A stretch of 6,207 nt of DNA, taken from the NCBI GenBank assembly GCA_021647445.1, contig JAKIUS010000108.1:1-6207 (forward strand). The letters run 5' to 3'. This document shows, piece after piece, positions 5,520 through 6,207 of this stretch (positions are counted from its first letter, which is position 1; every line of letters begins with the position of its first letter). The DNA is from Geopsychrobacter sp. (GTDB taxonomy: Bacteria; Desulfobacterota; Desulfuromonadia; Desulfuromonadales; Geopsychrobacteraceae). Position numbers and translations under genes: made by a program. The notes under the pieces are model-generated. The model made no database searches, was not told the origin of the DNA, and saw nothing but the letters and a program-made list of their open reading frames with translations.

Positions 5520-6207
5520 ATGCGTTTTCTCAAACATCCACTTTACTTTCTACTCATCCCGATCTGCTTTCTCCTTCTTAGTGGTTACTGCCTTGCCGCC
5601 TCAACCAACCCTTCAAAATCGCCCACTCAACCGACCAACAGTCTAAGTCTAAGCCAGGCGGCGGTCCTTGGTGTGGTGGAGGGCTTGACCGAATACCTGC
5701 CGGTCAGTTCAACCGGGCATCTATTATTAGCGGAACGGATTATGGGTATTGGTGAGGATGCCAGCCTTTCGGCCGAACAACGCGAACGCACCAAGGAGGC
5801 GGCTGATGCCTACACCATCTGCATACAGGCCGGGGCGATTCTGGCGGTTTTCGGCCTGTATTTTCGCCGTGTCCGACAAATGTGGCTCGGCCTGCTCGGC
5901 AAGGATACCGAAGGTCGTCAACTGCTAACCAACGTCATCGTCGGTTTTATGCCCGCAGCGGTGATTGGATTGCTGTTCAACAAGCTGATCAAATCGTACC
6001 TGTTTGGAACCTGGCCGGTTATTCTGGCTTGGCTGGTCGGCGGCTTAGCGATTCTTGCCGTCAGCTGGAGAAAACGCGGTCAGGAAAACTCAGCACAAAG
6101 CGGCCTTTCGATCATCGAACTCACCTGGCGCATGGCCCTGGTCATCGGCTTCGCCCAATGTATCGCCATGTGGCCCGGGGTCAGCCGAAGTCTAGTAACA
6201 ATCGTCG
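5520..6207 (+). CDS. uppP: undecaprenyl-diphosphatase UppP/BacA with N-terminal extension (3' end outside window)
   Basis: An integral membrane enzyme that removes a phosphate from undecaprenyl diphosphate to recycle the lipid carrier of peptidoglycan and other envelope polymers. It also confers bacitracin tolerance. Only the first 229 residues are in the window. Both family motifs are present: the glutamate motif VVEGLTEYLPVSSTGHL with Glu54, Glu58, Ser63/Ser64 and His67 (matching Glu17, Glu21, Ser26/Ser27 and His30 of E. coli BacA), and WPGVSRSLVT with Arg223 (matching Arg174). Compared with E. coli BacA, there are about 37 extra residues at the N-terminus: a basic start, a hydrophobic core (about 8-21), a signal-peptidase-like site after CLAA (residues 24-27), then a Ser/Thr/Pro-rich linker (28-45). 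The first loop also carries about ten extra, mostly charged residues (near 78-95). The ATG at 5520 is supported by GGAG (5511-5514), five bases upstream. The gene is divergent from the kinase gene and appears to have its own promoter region. Confidence 0.95.
   Translation, partial: MRFLKHPLYFLLIPICFLLLSGYCLAASTNPSKSPTQPTNSLSLSQAAVLGVVEGLTEYLPVSSTGHLLLAERIMGIGEDASLSAEQRERTKEAADAYTICIQAGAILAVFGLYFRRVRQMWLGLLGKDTEGRQLLTNVIVGFMPAAVIGLLFNKLIKSYLFGTWPVILAWLVGGLAILAVSWRKRGQENSAQSGLSIIELTWRMALVIGFAQCIAMWPGVSRSLVTIV

Noticed and set aside
5727..5921. 64-codon minus-strand frame
   Set aside because: It is antisense to uppP, whose own frame is open and carries both catalytic motifs.

Overview
The window looks like chromosome from an anaerobic or metal-respiring deltaproteobacterium of the Desulfuromonadales/Geobacterales type. 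This is inferred from the gene types: an exported CbiK chelatase, a PepSY-TM protein, a YkgJ protein and a soluble PAS-GAF-PAS kinase. No marker gene fixes the taxon. There are five protein genes (one cut by the right edge), one cobalamin riboswitch with a terminator, and two copies of a small palindromic repeat element. No tRNA, rRNA, CRISPR array or transposase gene was seen.

Left part (1-1833): about 170 bases of AT-rich DNA with no gene lead into a clear cobalamin riboswitch (about 172-345). An expression-platform hairpin and a strong intrinsic terminator (401-440) follow. Next comes a 167-base palindromic MITE-like element (452-618), then cbiK (635-1615), which encodes a sirohydrochlorin cobaltochelatase with a signal peptide. 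A second, inverted copy of the element (1629-1794) and a 15-bp hairpin (1799-1833) close the block. cbiK is therefore tightly framed by two inverted copies of one element, and one copy sits between the gene and its B12 switch.

Middle (1902-3102): a short PepSY-associated membrane protein is followed after 43 bases by a YkgJ-type cysteine-cluster protein. Both read rightward and may form one operon. B12-controlled metal insertion, a PepSY membrane protein and a metal-chelating cysteine protein together suggest a metal/tetrapyrrole theme, but only the B12 link to cbiK is direct.

Right part (3099-6207): a 695-residue cytoplasmic sensor histidine kinase runs leftward, and its stop codon overlaps the YkgJ stop by four bases. 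It has no response regulator beside it in the window. A divergent AT-rich intergenic region (5187-5519) separates it from a rightward uppP/bacA gene for undecaprenyl-diphosphatase. That protein carries an unusual N-terminal signal-peptide-like extension and is cut off by the window edge at residue 229.
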